Origin: Methylococcales bacterium
GTDB taxonomy: Bacteria; Pseudomonadota; Gammaproteobacteria; Methylococcales; Methylomonadaceae
Reading direction: 5' to 3'
Assembly: GCA_026398895.1 (NCBI GenBank)
Contig: JAPLRZ010000060.1
Span: 35,813 to 99,812, forward strand
DNA length: 64,000 bases
Both the position numbers and the translations under genes were made by a program. The notes below the pieces were generated by a model. That model searched no databases. It saw nothing but the letters and a program-made list of their open reading frames with translations, and was not told the origin of the DNA. The stretch's first letter is position 1; each line of letters begins with the position of its first letter. This document shows positions 1-11,100 of the stretch, piece after piece.

Positions 1-2389
1 TGCTGTTAGTTCCAGACAACCCGCCAACACCATTGGTACCTGTTACATCACCTGTAGCGTAAGAGTTGCTAATGGTGCCCTCATTATGTCCCACCAATCC
101 GCCAGCATGACTACCTGCTACGACTGTAACAGCCGAGTAAGAGTTACTAATGATGCCAGAGTTATATCCTGCTAACCCCCCGTCATCGTTACCGCCAGTT
201 ACAGTTACAGTGCCTGTTGCGTAGGCGTTGTTAATGCTCCCTCCATTCGCACGTCCCACTAACACTCCTGCGCTTGCGCCAGTACCTGATGAACCAACTA
301 TATTGCCATTCACTAAGCCAACATTGCTAATTACCGCATTGTTTGTCTCGCCAAATAGACCAACGGAAGCACCTGCTCCTGCTGTACTATTGATAGTAAG
401 CCCTGTGATGGTATGCCCCAAGCCGTCAAACTTGCCCGTGAAAGATCCAGTACTACCTATAGGCGTAAATCCTTGATTTACTAGACTAACTAAATTCCAA
501 CCGCTAGTGGCTGCGGCATTAATATCCCCGCCTAACACATAGTTACCCGTCAACCCCATATTCATGCCTTGCAGAGACATGATAGTAGGGGCTACTGTTG
601 CATCCCCTTGCACGCCTAAACTGGTAATGACGGTGTAGTTTGTCACAGCACCCGTTGAACCCTTTTGGGTACTAAAATTCTGCCCAGCGGCTAAGTTTAC
701 TTTCGCGCCGCTGTTAATAAAATAGTTATCGGTAGTACCACCAGTGGCACTGGCTTGCCCATAAAGCAACGCCAGTTTTGCCGTGCCTGAACCGTTTAAT
801 ACGCTGTTGATGTTGATATTGCGCTGTGCATTAAGCGTCAATTTATTGGCTGCCCAAGTGACTATATCGTTGACATTAATATCGCCATTAACACCGCCTA
901 TCGTGCCTGAGCTACTGGTGATAATCACATTACCCCCGCCTAAGTTGGTGCTTAAGGTTGCCCCTGTTATATCGCCGCCCGTGCTGGCAATGGTGAAATC
1001 AGGTGGGTCTATTAACCACGTTCCTGCGTTGCCCGTTGCTGCCAAGGTGTTAACTTTGGTGCTATCGGCAATTTTTACTTTTGCCGCTGAGGTGTCGATA
1101 AAACCACCATCGCCTTGTTTGAGGGCGGCGGCATTTAGGTGTCCAGCGACATTGACTGTGCCGTTGTTCATGCTGGCTAATACGGCAATTTTTCCTGCGT
1201 TGCCTTGGTTGTTGCTATTGGCACTGACGGTCGCGCCTTGTTGTACGCTGGTTTGACTGGTGTTTACTTTGTCGCCAAAAGTAATCACACCGCCGCCATT
1301 ATCACCCGACGCAGTGATTATCGCGCCGTTGTTAATCTGGATATTATTGCCCGCGACGCTGATGTTGCCGCCTGTCGTGCTGGCGTTCAAACCAAGGTTT
1401 GGACTCCCGTTGTTGGCGTTGGAGTTCAAACCTTGGTTTGTATTGTCTGTATCGAGTGTGCCGCTGACTTGAACTGTGCCGTTATCGCCGCCGTCTAGGA
1501 TGATTTCGCCATTGCGCTCTACCAGTCCTTGTGCGCGAATAATGCCTTGTTGATTAATCACAGTGTCGATAAGTTGTCCAGCGGCTTTGGCAGTTAATAC
1601 CACGCGTCCACCGTCGGCTTGAATCGCGCCTTTGTTGGTGATTTGGGCATTTAATGCGGCTTCGTTTACTTTGACTCCAACTAGCCCATCGCCTACAAAA
1701 TCTAAATCCACAGTTTTACCTGCGGCAAGTGCGGTTGTGCCTTTGGGGGTGTTTATCGTGCCTGTGTTGGTGACACTGCTACTAATCAACGCCACTACGC
1801 CACCGTTGGGAACAGTAATAGTGCCGTGGTTTTCAACGATGCCCGTCGCGCCATTTTGAGTGAAGTGATTTTTGCCCGCCATAAAATCAGCATTGCTAAT
1901 TTCGTGAGTACTGGCGATTAATCCACCGACATCCACTTGGGCGGTTTTGCCAAACAGCACACCGTTAGGATTGACTAAATACACTTGCCCGTTAGCGTGC
2001 AACTGCCCTTGAATTTGACTGGCATCTGCACCGACTACGCGATTTAATAATGCCGCTTGGGCGTTGGGTTGTTGAATATTAACGGCTTCGGTGGGTGCAA
2101 TTGAAAAACCTTGCCAGTTGATAATAGCCTGTTGACTGGCTTGGTCGATTTGCATTTGCCCTGCGCTGGGCGTGTTGACGGTTGCTTGTCCTGCAATCAG
2201 TTCATTGCCTGTTGGCAATGCCCAACTTGCAGAGGAAAAAAGCAATAAACTGGTCGCCAATAACGGCGTGGTAGTCGTTAGCTTTTTACGGCGATTGGAG
2301 GAACGTTTGCCTTGTCCTGACGCTATTTCGGAGACTGCAATCCACGCGCCCAGCGCGTCGTTCCAGATACTGTGATAAATGTGATTCAT
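1..2389 (-). CDS. Two-partner secretion adhesin (FHA-like TpsA), 3' end outside the window
   Basis: About 796 codons are visible and the C terminus runs off the window edge. Translation starts at the ATG at 2389 with an extended signal peptide region (MNHIYHSIWNDALGAWIAVS), then an ordinary hydrophobic signal ending near SSASWA. The TPS/haemagglutination-activity domain follows, with the typical AIINWQGFSI and NPNGVLFGKTAQVDVGGLIA segments. Most of the rest is Gly/Asn-rich beta-helix sequence. Near the window edge there are GLUG-type repeats such as GGLVGHNEGTISNSYATGDV. Known biology: such proteins cross the outer membrane through a TpsB partner and act in adhesion or contact-dependent interactions. 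The partner gene lies directly upstream on the same strand (2751-4514). The C-terminal function (adhesin or toxin) cannot be judged here. Confidence 0.93.
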   Translation of the reverse strand, partial: MNHIYHSIWNDALGAWIAVSEIASGQGKRSSNRRKKLTTTTPLLATSLLLFSSASWALPTGNELIAGQATVNTPSAGQMQIDQASQQAIINWQGFSIAPTEAVNIQQPNAQAALLNRVVGADASQIQGQLHANGQVYLVNPNGVLFGKTAQVDVGGLIASTHEISNADFMAGKNHFTQNGATGIVENHGTITVPNGGVVALISSSVTNTGTINTPKGTTALAAGKTVDLDFVGDGLVGVKVNEAALNAQITNKGAIQADGGRVVLTAKAAGQLIDTVINQQGIIRAQGLVERNGEIILDGGDNGTVQVSGTLDTDNTNQGLNSNANNGSPNLGLNASTTGGNISVAGNNIQINNGAIITASGDNGGGVITFGDKVNTSQTSVQQGATVSANSNNQGNAGKIAVLASMNNGTVNVAGHLNAAALKQGDGGFIDTSAAKVKIADSTKVNTLAATGNAGTWLIDPPDFTIASTGGDITGATLSTNLGGGNVIITSSSGTIGGVNGDINVNDIVTWAANKLTLNAQRNININSVLNGSGTAKLALLYGQASATGGTTDNYFINSGAKVNLAAGQNFSTQKGSTGAVTNYTVITSLGVQGDATVAPTIMSLQGMNMGLTGNYVLGGDINAAATSGWNLVSLVNQGFTPIGSTGSFTGKFDGLGHTITGLTINSTAGAGASVGLFGETNNAVISNVGLVNGNIVGSSGTGASAGVLVGRANGGSINNAYATGTVTVTGGNDDGGLAGYNSGIISNSYSAVTVVAGSHAGGLVGHNEGTISNSYATGDVTGTNGVGGLSGTNS
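1388..1442. repeat. Paired palindrome cores inside the adhesin, similar to the intergenic repeat at 5881
   Basis: Two 14-bp palindromes lie 25 bp apart: CAAACCAAGGTTTG (1388-1401) and CAAACCTTGGTTTG (1427-1440). The second, with its flanks, closely matches the intergenic palindrome at 5881-5902, and a related palindrome sits at 13157-13182. It is read through in frame in the adhesin beta-helix as an Asn/Gly/Leu-rich stretch. It is either a repeat inserted in frame or convergence within a repetitive protein. Confidence 0.5.
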
Positions 2390-2626
2390 GATGACCCTGC
2401 CTTTAAAATCTATCGTGTGTGAAAATCAAAAACGGATTGCGTACTATAAAACGCCAAGCAATGTTGGTAAGTGATTTAAAACCTACAACTCTTTGGCATT
2501 GATACACGAAAAGCTAGTGTCGATAAAATCGATGAACTGAAGCTGAACGCATGGCTCGCAACACGGTTACTTTGGAAATGGACGTGCACACTGCCCACGA
2601 AAAAGGCAGTAATACATTTTGTTACG

Positions 2627-2657
2627 GCTGGAGCTTAGGTTTTGCCTAAGCTCCAGC
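2627..2657. other. Strong hairpin in the tpsB-tpsA intergenic gap
   Basis: A perfect 13-bp stem (2627-2639 with 2645-2657) has a 5-nt loop. It lies between the secretion partner gene and the adhesin start, both on the minus strand. No clear T-run follows on the minus strand, so it may attenuate transcription or protect mRNA ends rather than terminate. The rest of the 361-bp gap (2390-2750) holds an open stretch of about 50 codons on the plus strand (about 2485-2637) that may be a decayed gene, plus the inverted repeat at 2680-2737. Confidence 0.5.
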
Positions 2658-2679
2658 TTATCTTAAATTGATTGAAAAA

Positions 2680-2737
2680 CCGTTCGCACTGAGCTTGTCG
2701 AAGTGTGAATGTGGTTCGACAAGCTCACCACGAACGG
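2680..2737. repeat. R1 palindromic repeat (TTCGACAAGCTCA family)
   Basis: Inverted arms begin CCGTTCGCACTGAGCTTGTC and end with GACAAGCTCACCACGAACGG. Close copies are at 9679-9749 (inside a gene) and 55662-55733, with a partial copy near 60380-60405. The core is a widely dispersed bacterial intergenic palindrome. Confidence 0.85.
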
Positions 2738-2750
2738 TATCAGCTAGCCG

Positions 2751-4514
2751 TTAAAAACTTTTGGTTAGTTGAAAATAAGCTTGAGGGGCTTGTTGATTGG
2801 GATCAGATTGCGGTTGTGTGTTCACATCACGCCACGCAAGACTGGTGCGTAAATTAAACCCTGCTGCACCTAACCAGTTGATACCAAAACCATAGCCTGT
2901 TAGGTGACGGTTGCGTCCTTGACCTGCTAACGGTACGGCATTGATGCGTGAATAGCCTGTATCAATAAAGCTGATGAGTTGAAAATGTCCAGGAATAGAC
3001 GCAAATGTGGGTAAGCCGTAACGAGCTTCGCCGTTAAATAACCAGCCTTCATCGCCGCTGCCTTCACCGACAGGATAGGCACGAATGGCATTGGGTCCAC
3101 CTAAGCTCATTTGTTCTGAGCTGTCTAGGTTTTTGCTGCCGACTTGACCTGTGAAGTTGCTGTAAAGACTCACATCACCCCAATACTCACTGAGTAGATT
3201 TTGAGTACGATTGAGTTGCCAGTTGACTTTGTGATAACCGCCGTTGGAGTTGAGTGCTTGGCTGTCAAGAATAGCGGCGGTTTTATCGGTAAAATAGACT
3301 TCTCCTGCTGATATATTCAGAAACCCTTGTGTTAAACCACCAGCGGGAATGAGCTTGTCATATAAACTGCCTGCAAATGAAAAACTCATGACGTTAATTT
3401 CACGGTCATTATGCGGGTTAATGTAATCAGGGAAACCGATGTTATCTTGCAACCAACGATGCTCATAATGTGCAATCCCTGTTAAGCGAGCATCACGACT
3501 TAAATATAAGGGATGGGTGACGCTAGCTCCGACAGTACGCGCCAAACCATGAGCATCTAATGGTTTAAAACTACGCGCTAAGCTGTAATTGAGTTGAGAA
3601 AAATTAACCCCTACGCGAGTACCGTAGCCATTAATCGGCGCGTTGTAATCTGCCGAGCCTAGCACGGAATTACCTGTTTCGGTGGTTTGAATGCGTAGCG
3701 ATAGTTGATCGCCTAAACCAAACGGATCAACGATGCTTACACCGCCGTCAAAACGATAGTAACCCGTGGAATATAATCCGTAGTTATCGCTAGCCAGATA
3801 GCCACTGACTAAAGGGCCTTCTTTAACTTTAAGACCTAAGGCGGATGTGCCTGTTTTTTTACCAGGTGATAGCACAGCTTTACTTTCAATTCCTGGTAAA
3901 TCATTGATGAGTAAACTTAAATGCCCTAAATCGGCATCAGTGATTAAATCACCCGTTTTAGCGGTATTGAGAAAACGTTGTAGCACGTTTTTGTTAATGC
4001 GCGTTGTACCAATCATTTCAATGGCTTCACCATTCAAATGTGAGTCATCTAAGTGACCTTCGAGAATAACAATTTCAACAATACCGTGTTTGATGGATTG
4101 TGCGGGCAAATAAGCATGAGCCACAATAAAGCCAGCTTGACGATAATGCTCACTGATAATATCGGCAGCCGCTTGTAAATCATCGAAACTGACAGGATGA
4201 CCTTTGTATTTGGTCAATAGTGCTTGTAGCTCGTTATTAGAAAACTGGGTATTACCCGTAAATGAAAAATAGTCTACGGTAATGTGCAGATCACTTTGGC
4301 GTTGCATCGGTGGACGTTGTTGATCGGCATTTTCTATATCGACTTCTGATTGTTTTTTGGGGGGTTCAGGCGGCTTGCGGTTTTCTCGCATCAGTAGACC
4401 AGAATCTGGAAACTGTATTGATTGTATTGGTGGAGCTGCCTCAGCTATGGGTACTAAGCTGGAAAAAAGTAACAATGCGATAGCATTAAGGGTATATGAA
4501 TGAGGGGGTGTCAT
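2751..4514 (-). CDS. TpsB outer-membrane transporter (ShlB/FhaC/HecB family)
   Basis: The 587-residue protein begins with a signal peptide ending near PIAEAA. A proline-rich linker follows (PPEPPKKQ, about residues 47-55), then POTRA domains at about 75-230 (DYFSFTGNTQFSNNELQALL and the following HYRQAGFIVAHAYLPAQ). A 16-strand-type beta-barrel ends in the aromatic residue of LTKSF. Length and layout match FhaC/ShlB transporters, which recognise the TPS domain of a partner and thread it through the outer membrane. The partner adhesin lies 361 bp downstream on the same strand, so the two probably form a tpsB-tpsA operon. The VRG(D/Y)-type L6 motif was not confirmed by eye. Confidence 0.95.
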   Translation of the reverse strand: MTPPHSYTLNAIALLLFSSLVPIAEAAPPIQSIQFPDSGLLMRENRKPPEPPKKQSEVDIENADQQRPPMQRQSDLHITVDYFSFTGNTQFSNNELQALLTKYKGHPVSFDDLQAAADIISEHYRQAGFIVAHAYLPAQSIKHGIVEIVILEGHLDDSHLNGEAIEMIGTTRINKNVLQRFLNTAKTGDLITDADLGHLSLLINDLPGIESKAVLSPGKKTGTSALGLKVKEGPLVSGYLASDNYGLYSTGYYRFDGGVSIVDPFGLGDQLSLRIQTTETGNSVLGSADYNAPINGYGTRVGVNFSQLNYSLARSFKPLDAHGLARTVGASVTHPLYLSRDARLTGIAHYEHRWLQDNIGFPDYINPHNDREINVMSFSFAGSLYDKLIPAGGLTQGFLNISAGEVYFTDKTAAILDSQALNSNGGYHKVNWQLNRTQNLLSEYWGDVSLYSNFTGQVGSKNLDSSEQMSLGGPNAIRAYPVGEGSGDEGWLFNGEARYGLPTFASIPGHFQLISFIDTGYSRINAVPLAGQGRNRHLTGYGFGINWLGAAGFNLRTSLAWRDVNTQPQSDPNQQAPQAYFQLTKSF

Positions 4515-4641
4515 AGTAAGTTACCAATTATTGAAAGAGTGAGAAATGTTTTGGTGTGGTGAGCCTAGAGAATGGCTATTAGCATTGTGAAAATAATGTT
4601 TTGAATAATAGCACTGTTACTGCCTTAGGTTAAGCTTAAAA

Positions 4642-4676
4642 GCTAAGTGCTAAGTGCTAAGTGCTAAGTGCTAAGT
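4642..4676. repeat. Five tandem copies of a 7-bp unit (GCTAAGT)
   Basis: Five perfect head-to-tail copies of GCTAAGT lie 128 bp upstream of the tpsB start, between tpsB and the 3' end of prfA. Perfect heptamer arrays can gain or lose units by slippage. Upstream of a surface-protein operon such an array could change promoter spacing, but no promoter hexamers were clearly placed around it. Confidence 0.85.
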
Positions 4677-4696
4677 TTAAGTAATTCTATCCAAAC

Positions 4697-4724
4697 GTAG
4701 AGACGCGATAAATCGCGTCTCTAC
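4697..4724. terminator. Perfect 13-bp hairpin downstream of prfA
   Basis: GTAGAGACGCGAT pairs with ATCGCGTCTCTAC across a 2-nt loop, 5 bp beyond the prfA stop codon. It lacks a good T-run on the minus strand, so it may be a dispersed palindromic repeat acting as a weak terminator. Confidence 0.55.
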
Positions 4725-4729
4725 AAACC

Positions 4730-5815
4730 TTAATCGTCCCCTAACTGCGTCAACAATTCTGCTTGATACTCACTAATCAACGGATTAACAACGTGTTCTA
4801 AACCACCCTGCATAATGTCATCCAATTTATACAGCGTTAAGTTAATACGGTGATCGGTTAACCGTCCTTGCGGGTAGTTATAAGTGCGAATACGTTCGGA
4901 ACGATCACCGCTACCCACTTGTAATTTACGATTTAACGATTGTTCAGCATGATGCTTTTCTTGTTCGGCGGACAATAAACGCGAAGCCAATAACGACATG
5001 GCTCGCGCACGATTTTTGTGTTGTGAGCGTTCATCTTGACATTCAACCACTGTGCCTGTCGGAACGTGAGTAATACGGATTGCTGATTCAGTTTTGTTAA
5101 TGTGCTGACCCCCTGCACCTGAGGCGCGGTAAGTATCAACCTTTAAATCAGCAGGATTAATGTCAATAGCATCGACTTCATCCACTTCAGGCATGATAGC
5201 GACGGTACAAGCGGAGGTATGAATACGCCCTTGTGATTCAGTTTCTGGCACACGTTGCACACGGTGTGTGCCTGCTTCAAATTTTAATTGTGAATACACA
5301 TCACGCCCGATAATACGCAAAATGATTTCTTTATAGCCACCATGTTCACCAAAACTTTCGTTGATAATTTCGGTTTGCCAGCCGCGTTTTTCTGCATAGC
5401 GTTGATACATACGCGCCAAATCGCCTGAAAATATCGCCGCTTCGTCACCGCCTGTACCTGCTCTAACTTCTAAGAAAATGTTGCGATTGTCGTTAGGGTC
5501 TTTGGGCAGTAGTAGTAATTGCAATTCATGGTCAATGGCTTCTAGCTCATTTTGTGCTTCGCTGACTTCTTCTTTTGCCAGTTCGCGCATTTCAGGATCG
5601 TTGTCCTGTGCCATTTCTTGCGCTGATGCTAAATGCTCTTGAGTCTGTTCATAGCGTTTATAGCAATCAACCAACGGGGCAATTTGCGCATACTCTTGGC
5701 TCAGAGCGCGGAATTTATTTTGATTGTTTTGGGTGTCAGGTTCTGACAGTAAGGCGGCGATTTCATCGTAACGTTCGCAGAGACTTTCTAATTTTTGTTG
5801 TATGGATTTTTTCAT
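4730..5815 (-). CDS. prfA: Peptide chain release factor 1
   Basis: This 361-residue protein matches class I release factor RF1, which ends translation at UAA and UAG in the ribosomal A site. The peptidyl-hydrolysis motif is seen as [18 protein letters not shown] (GGQ at 235-237). The stop-codon tripeptide region reads [14 protein letters not shown], so the PxT anticodon motif is PET at 190-192 rather than the more usual PAT. The N-terminal coiled-coil domain 1 covers about residues 1-100. It is transcribed away from gnd. The usual partners hemA and prmC are not adjacent in this window. Confidence 0.98.
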   Translation of the reverse strand: MKKSIQQKLESLCERYDEIAALLSEPDTQNNQNKFRALSQEYAQIAPLVDCYKRYEQTQEHLASAQEMAQDNDPEMRELAKEEVSEAQNELEAIDHELQLLLLPKDPNDNRNIFLEVRAGTGGDEAAIFSGDLARMYQRYAEKRGWQTEIINESFGEHGGYKEIILRIIGRDVYSQLKFEAGTHRVQRVPETESQGRIHTSACTVAIMPEVDEVDAIDINPADLKVDTYRASGAGGQHINKTESAIRITHVPTGTVVECQDERSQHKNRARAMSLLASRLLSAEQEKHHAEQSLNRKLQVGSGDRSERIRTYNYPQGRLTDHRINLTLYKLDDIMQGGLEHVVNPLISEYQAELLTQLGDD

Positions 5816-5880
5816 GGTTTGATTTTAGTGGTGCAATAATCGCTATAATTTATCATTTATTGGGGGTTAATGGTTAGCGG

Positions 5881-5902
5881 AGTACAAACCTTGGTTTGTA
5901 CT
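5881..5902. repeat. R4 palindrome between prfA and gnd
   Basis: AGTACAAACC and GGTTTGTACT form an inverted repeat around TT, upstream of gnd. It shares its arms with the palindrome at 13157-13182 and resembles the core in the adhesin gene at 1427-1442. A similar but AT-rich palindrome is at 7502-7527. Confidence 0.7.
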
Positions 5903-5926
5903 GCCAATAATCAGTCATCGCTTTTA

Positions 5927-5935
5927 TGTTAAAAT
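5927..5935 (+). promoter_or_regulatory. Possible extended -10 promoter element for gnd
   Basis: TGTTAAAAT fits the extended -10 pattern TGnTATAAT with one mismatch, 32 bp before the gnd ATG. No convincing -35 hexamer was found. Confidence 0.35.
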
Positions 5936-5967
5936 TCGACCGTTAATAACTCCACCAAAAGGTAAAC

Positions 5968-7413
<1,446 letters not shown>

Positions 7414-7422
7414 GATTAGCTT

Positions 7423-7445
7423 GGGTTGCCGAAAAGCGGCAACCC
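7423..7445 (+). terminator. Hairpin after gnd
   Basis: GGGTTGCCG pairs with CGGCAACCC across AAAAG, starting about 10 bp after the gnd stop. The following bases (TCTACTTG) are only weakly T-rich. Confidence 0.5.
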
Positions 7446-7501
7446 TCTACTTGCTAGGAGGATAATTCGCGTATTCACTTGCCAATAGGTTTTGTTTCAT
7501 T

Positions 7502-7527
7502 GGAATATAAATCTAGGTTTATATTCC
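7502..7527. repeat. Near-perfect palindrome resembling R4
   Basis: GGAATATAAATCTAGG and the complementary TTTATATTCC make a 26-bp near-palindrome of the same layout as the 13157 element, with a different, AT-rich arm. It lies between gnd and the convergent restriction-modification operon. Confidence 0.45.
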
Positions 7528-7605
7528 TGTGTTTGTCGCTTCGGTTATAGTGTCCAGTGCGGTTTGTTCGTTGGTTTCAATGGTGAACGGTGTTTTTAAC
7601 GGTTT

Positions 7606-7863
7606 CTAATCATGCGATTTAATTAAATTATTTGTATAACTGGCTTGTTGTAGCTGCATCAGCTTTGCTTGTGTACTTTCTAAAATAAAATCTCTTAGAA
7701 AAGTGCTAGCTTTTAATATTTCTACACCACACAATTCGCCATTTGCGTTAAGTTCGGCAGTTATATTGGGGCTTATTTCCATGCTTTCCATTTCCTCCTC
7801 ATCACTTATAAGGAGGTGAATAATATCTTGTTCTGGAAAATAACGCATTGTTGGATTATTCAT
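7606..7863 (-). CDS. DUF2283 family small protein, putative antitoxin
   Basis: The 85-residue protein has the DUF2283 pattern: MRYFPEQDIIHLLISDEEEM, then ISPNITAELNANGELCGVEILKAS. Its start overlaps the end of the DUF4258 gene by 8 bp, so it is the third cistron of the restriction-modification operon. DUF2283 genes often sit beside DUF4258 genes in pairs that look like toxin-antitoxin modules. The antitoxin role is inferred from pairing only. Confidence 0.75.
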   Translation of the reverse strand: MNNPTMRYFPEQDIIHLLISDEEEMESMEISPNITAELNANGELCGVEILKASTFLRDFILESTQAKLMQLQQASYTNNLIKSHD

Positions 7864-8134
7864 GGCTAAATCTTCCTGTGGTTAATCTAAATTTAATTTG
7901 TTGCCGTGTGGTGGCGTGAATCGTGATAGGTGTTATTGAATTTTCTGTTTCTTCATAGGGAATCATCACTAATTTATTATTGTGATCTCCAATGACGACA
8001 TAACGACAGCTTTCAGAATCAACATAGCGTTCTGGTGAATAGCGGATAATTTTTTCGATTAGATTTAAATTAAAACCGCGTAATTCGGCTCTATATTTTA
8101 GGTAATCAGTAAAAATTAAAGTTTTATCAGTCAT
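7856..8134 (-). CDS. DUF4258 family small protein, putative toxin
   Basis: The 92-residue basic protein resembles DUF4258: FTDYLKYRAELRGFNLNLIE, RYVVIGDHNNKLVMIPYE, and the C-terminal ITIHATTRQQIKFRL. DUF4258 has been compared with RelE/BrnT-type folds and is often encoded next to DUF2283. Its ATG overlaps the stop of the restriction-modification gene by 4 bp, giving translational coupling. Toxin activity is an inference. Confidence 0.7.
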   Translation of the reverse strand: MTDKTLIFTDYLKYRAELRGFNLNLIEKIIRYSPERYVDSESCRYVVIGDHNNKLVMIPYEETENSITPITIHATTRQQIKFRLTTGRFSHE

Positions 8135-11100
8135 AGTAGATAATCCAGCGCGGTTTGTTCGTCGGTTTCTATGGCGAGTTCAACGGCGCGTTTTGCGGTG
8201 GCTAATAACTGTTCGCTTTGGGCTTTTAGGGTGAAGCTTTGTTGTATTAGGGTGGCGATTTTTGTTTGAGTTTCTATAGGTAATCTTGGAATTAAAATAG
8301 ATTTTAAAGCGGGATGATTAATCTCTGGTTGAACACCGCCATTACTATTTTTAATAATCTGAAGTTTACCCGCAGTTGATTGTAAAAAAAACGCTAGATA
8401 ATAAGGATTTATTTCAACGTCATTAATTCTTAGAATAATTAAATGTGAGCTGATTAAAGCATGAACCCACTGCTTTTCTATAATACAAGTTACGCCTAAA
8501 CTACCTGAACGAGACATTAAAACATCACCTTCTTGTAACTTAACTTTAGACATAAGGGAATTAGCCGCTTCGGAATTTACAAAAACAAGAGATGATTCGT
8601 TAATTTGTAGTTGTTTTAAATCGCCGATTCTCAAATAGGGTGTACCGCTTTCACAATACTCTCTTATTTCAACGCCATTTGTTGGATTTGGGCAAATTTC
8701 GCCTAATGTTGAAAATCCCTTTTCCTCGTTCCCACGCGCTGCGTGGGAATGCAGTGTTAGACGCGCCGCGTCTCGCACCGCAGGCGCGGTGCTGTATTCA
8801 TTCCCACGCAGCGCGTGGGAACGAGAGGGTGTGTAGGTTTTTATTTTCTGTTCCAGTTCGTCATATTTAGGTTGGTAGTATTCCGCATCTAAGCGACCAG
8901 TGGCAATAAAGGAATCTTTGAAGGATTTGATATTGATATTTTCGGTGCTGGGTGAAAAATCCGCCATGCCTAGCGCGTTGAGTAGTAGGGTTTCTGCACT
9001 TATATAAATATTCTTCGATTGTTCTAAGGCATCAAGAGATAAATTGGTAAAATTTTTTATTTTACTTTGAAAACTTATCGAAGGTTTAAAAACAGGAATT
9101 GTTTTTATATAGTCTAAACTTACAAGTGGCTGCGCATTACCAGTATTCATCCTGATATATAAACTTTTGCCATAGCTAGAACATAAATAAATGTGCAAAT
9201 ACTCATTAATAAATTCTTTGCTGTTAGAGCGAATTAACACAACATTTCTTACGATATTGGCAATGCCAATATCATCTGGAACAATCGCAGCATAACCTAT
9301 ATTCGCTCCAACACAGCTAATCAAAACATCTCTAGGAATTAATGAACTTTTCTTCAATTTTTTGTGATGCTCCTCTGAAATATATTCAACGTTGTTATCA
9401 CTCAGAACTCCAGATAAAACATTCCTTGCTCCGTAGTATTTTGAATATCCAATTTCTGATGTTATTGCATTACCATGTTCACCATCTGTGATAAAAGCAA
9501 TATCTCCTAGAAACTCGTTATTTTTCGATAAAATTTTGTTATAAATTTCTGTGTAATACTTTTGAAAAAATTCTGGGTCAATTCTCCCATTAAAAAATGG
9601 CTTGAAAGCTTCACTCTTTTGAATAATTGAAATCTCCAACCTCTCCAACAACGCCCGATATTTCACTTCATCAAAAAGCCGTTCGCACTGAGCTTGTCGA
9701 AGTGTGAACGACTCAGCCGCCCGTGGTTCGACAAGCTCACCACGAACGGCTGTATCAAAAAAACTTAGGTTTTCCTTCTTAGCAAATTCAATAAAGGCTT
9801 CGGCAATTCCATCTTGCGTTAGCCCATCATGATTAAATAAATCATGCTTAACAATCAAATGTTCATGAGTATCTAATAACGGCGAACCATCGGCTTGCGC
9901 GACATATATTTTATCGCCTGAATTATCTTTGCTGGATTCCTGCATGGTGGCAAAGAATATCGGGTAATCGTCCACTTTAGGACAAAGTGTGTCATCCCAT
10001 TTCTGCACCAATAACACGCTGGTTTTTGTCCCTGTGTGCGGTTTAAATACATTACCGTGTAAACCCACCACCGCTAATATTCGGCAACGCTCGGCAATAT
10101 ATTCACGGATTTGTTTATCGCTGGAATTATTAAAACGCCCTTGCGGTAATACTACCGCCATACGCCCACCTGCTTTTAAAAAACTTAAGTTGCATTCAAT
10201 AAATAATATATCGCGTCCAACAGCAGTTTGATATTTACCGTTGTCTTTTTTACCTAGCTCATATTTAGCTAAAATACGGGTTTCTTTTATATCACCTGCA
10301 AACGGTGGATTTGCCATTAATACATAAAATTGAAAATCACGATTGCTATTTTTATCGCTGCGTAATTTGCGTAATTTCTTCCAGCCTTCGCCGTAAATAT
10401 CTAACCAGTTTTCATCTTTGGTTTTTTCATCCCAGCGTTCATAATCGAGCGTATTTAAATGTAAAACATTAGTTTGTCCATCCCCTGCAATTAAATTAAG
10501 AGTACGCCCGACACGCACGGCTTTTTCATCAAAATCAATGGCAAAAACTTTATTCTGCACATAATCAATACAACGCGCTGGTTTTTGTTCAGCAGTGAAT
10601 AAATGGTTTTTGGTTAGCCCTTCGGATTTTAATATCGCTTCCCAGACATGGAATATACCATGCACAGGAAAACCGCACGAACCTGCGGCAGTATCTATTA
10701 AGGTTTCATGCTCTTGTGGATTAAGCATTTTAACGCACATATCAATGACATAACGCGGGGTGAAATACTGCCCTTTTTCACCTTTGCTGGATTTATTTAT
10801 TAGGTATTCAAAGGCTTCATCAACCACGTCTAAATTAGAATTAAACAGCATGACGGATTCTAAAGAAGCGATACAGACTGATAAATGACTGGGTGTTAAT
10901 TGTAATTTAGCATCATCAGTAAATACGCCTTCCCATTTACCGCGTGCTTTATCAAATAAATCTTGAATTTTGGCTTTTAATTCGGTTTCAGTATCGCCAT
11001 AGTTTCTAAACACCAAATGTTTTTTTCTATCACGCCAGCTTTCCATTTCATCATAGAGTTTGGTGAAAATTAATTTGAATAATTCTTCAAAAACATCAAC

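Noticed and set aside
228..1859. Several plus-strand reading frames across the adhesin region
   Set aside because: They are antisense shadows of the minus-strand adhesin, whose frame has ESPR, TPS domain and GLUG repeats. The plus-strand products are low-complexity Pro/Val/Leu sequences.
2485..2637. Possible transposase remnant between tpsB and tpsA
   Set aside because: About 50 open codons on the plus strand, with no recognisable motif. It is too short to call a pseudogene.
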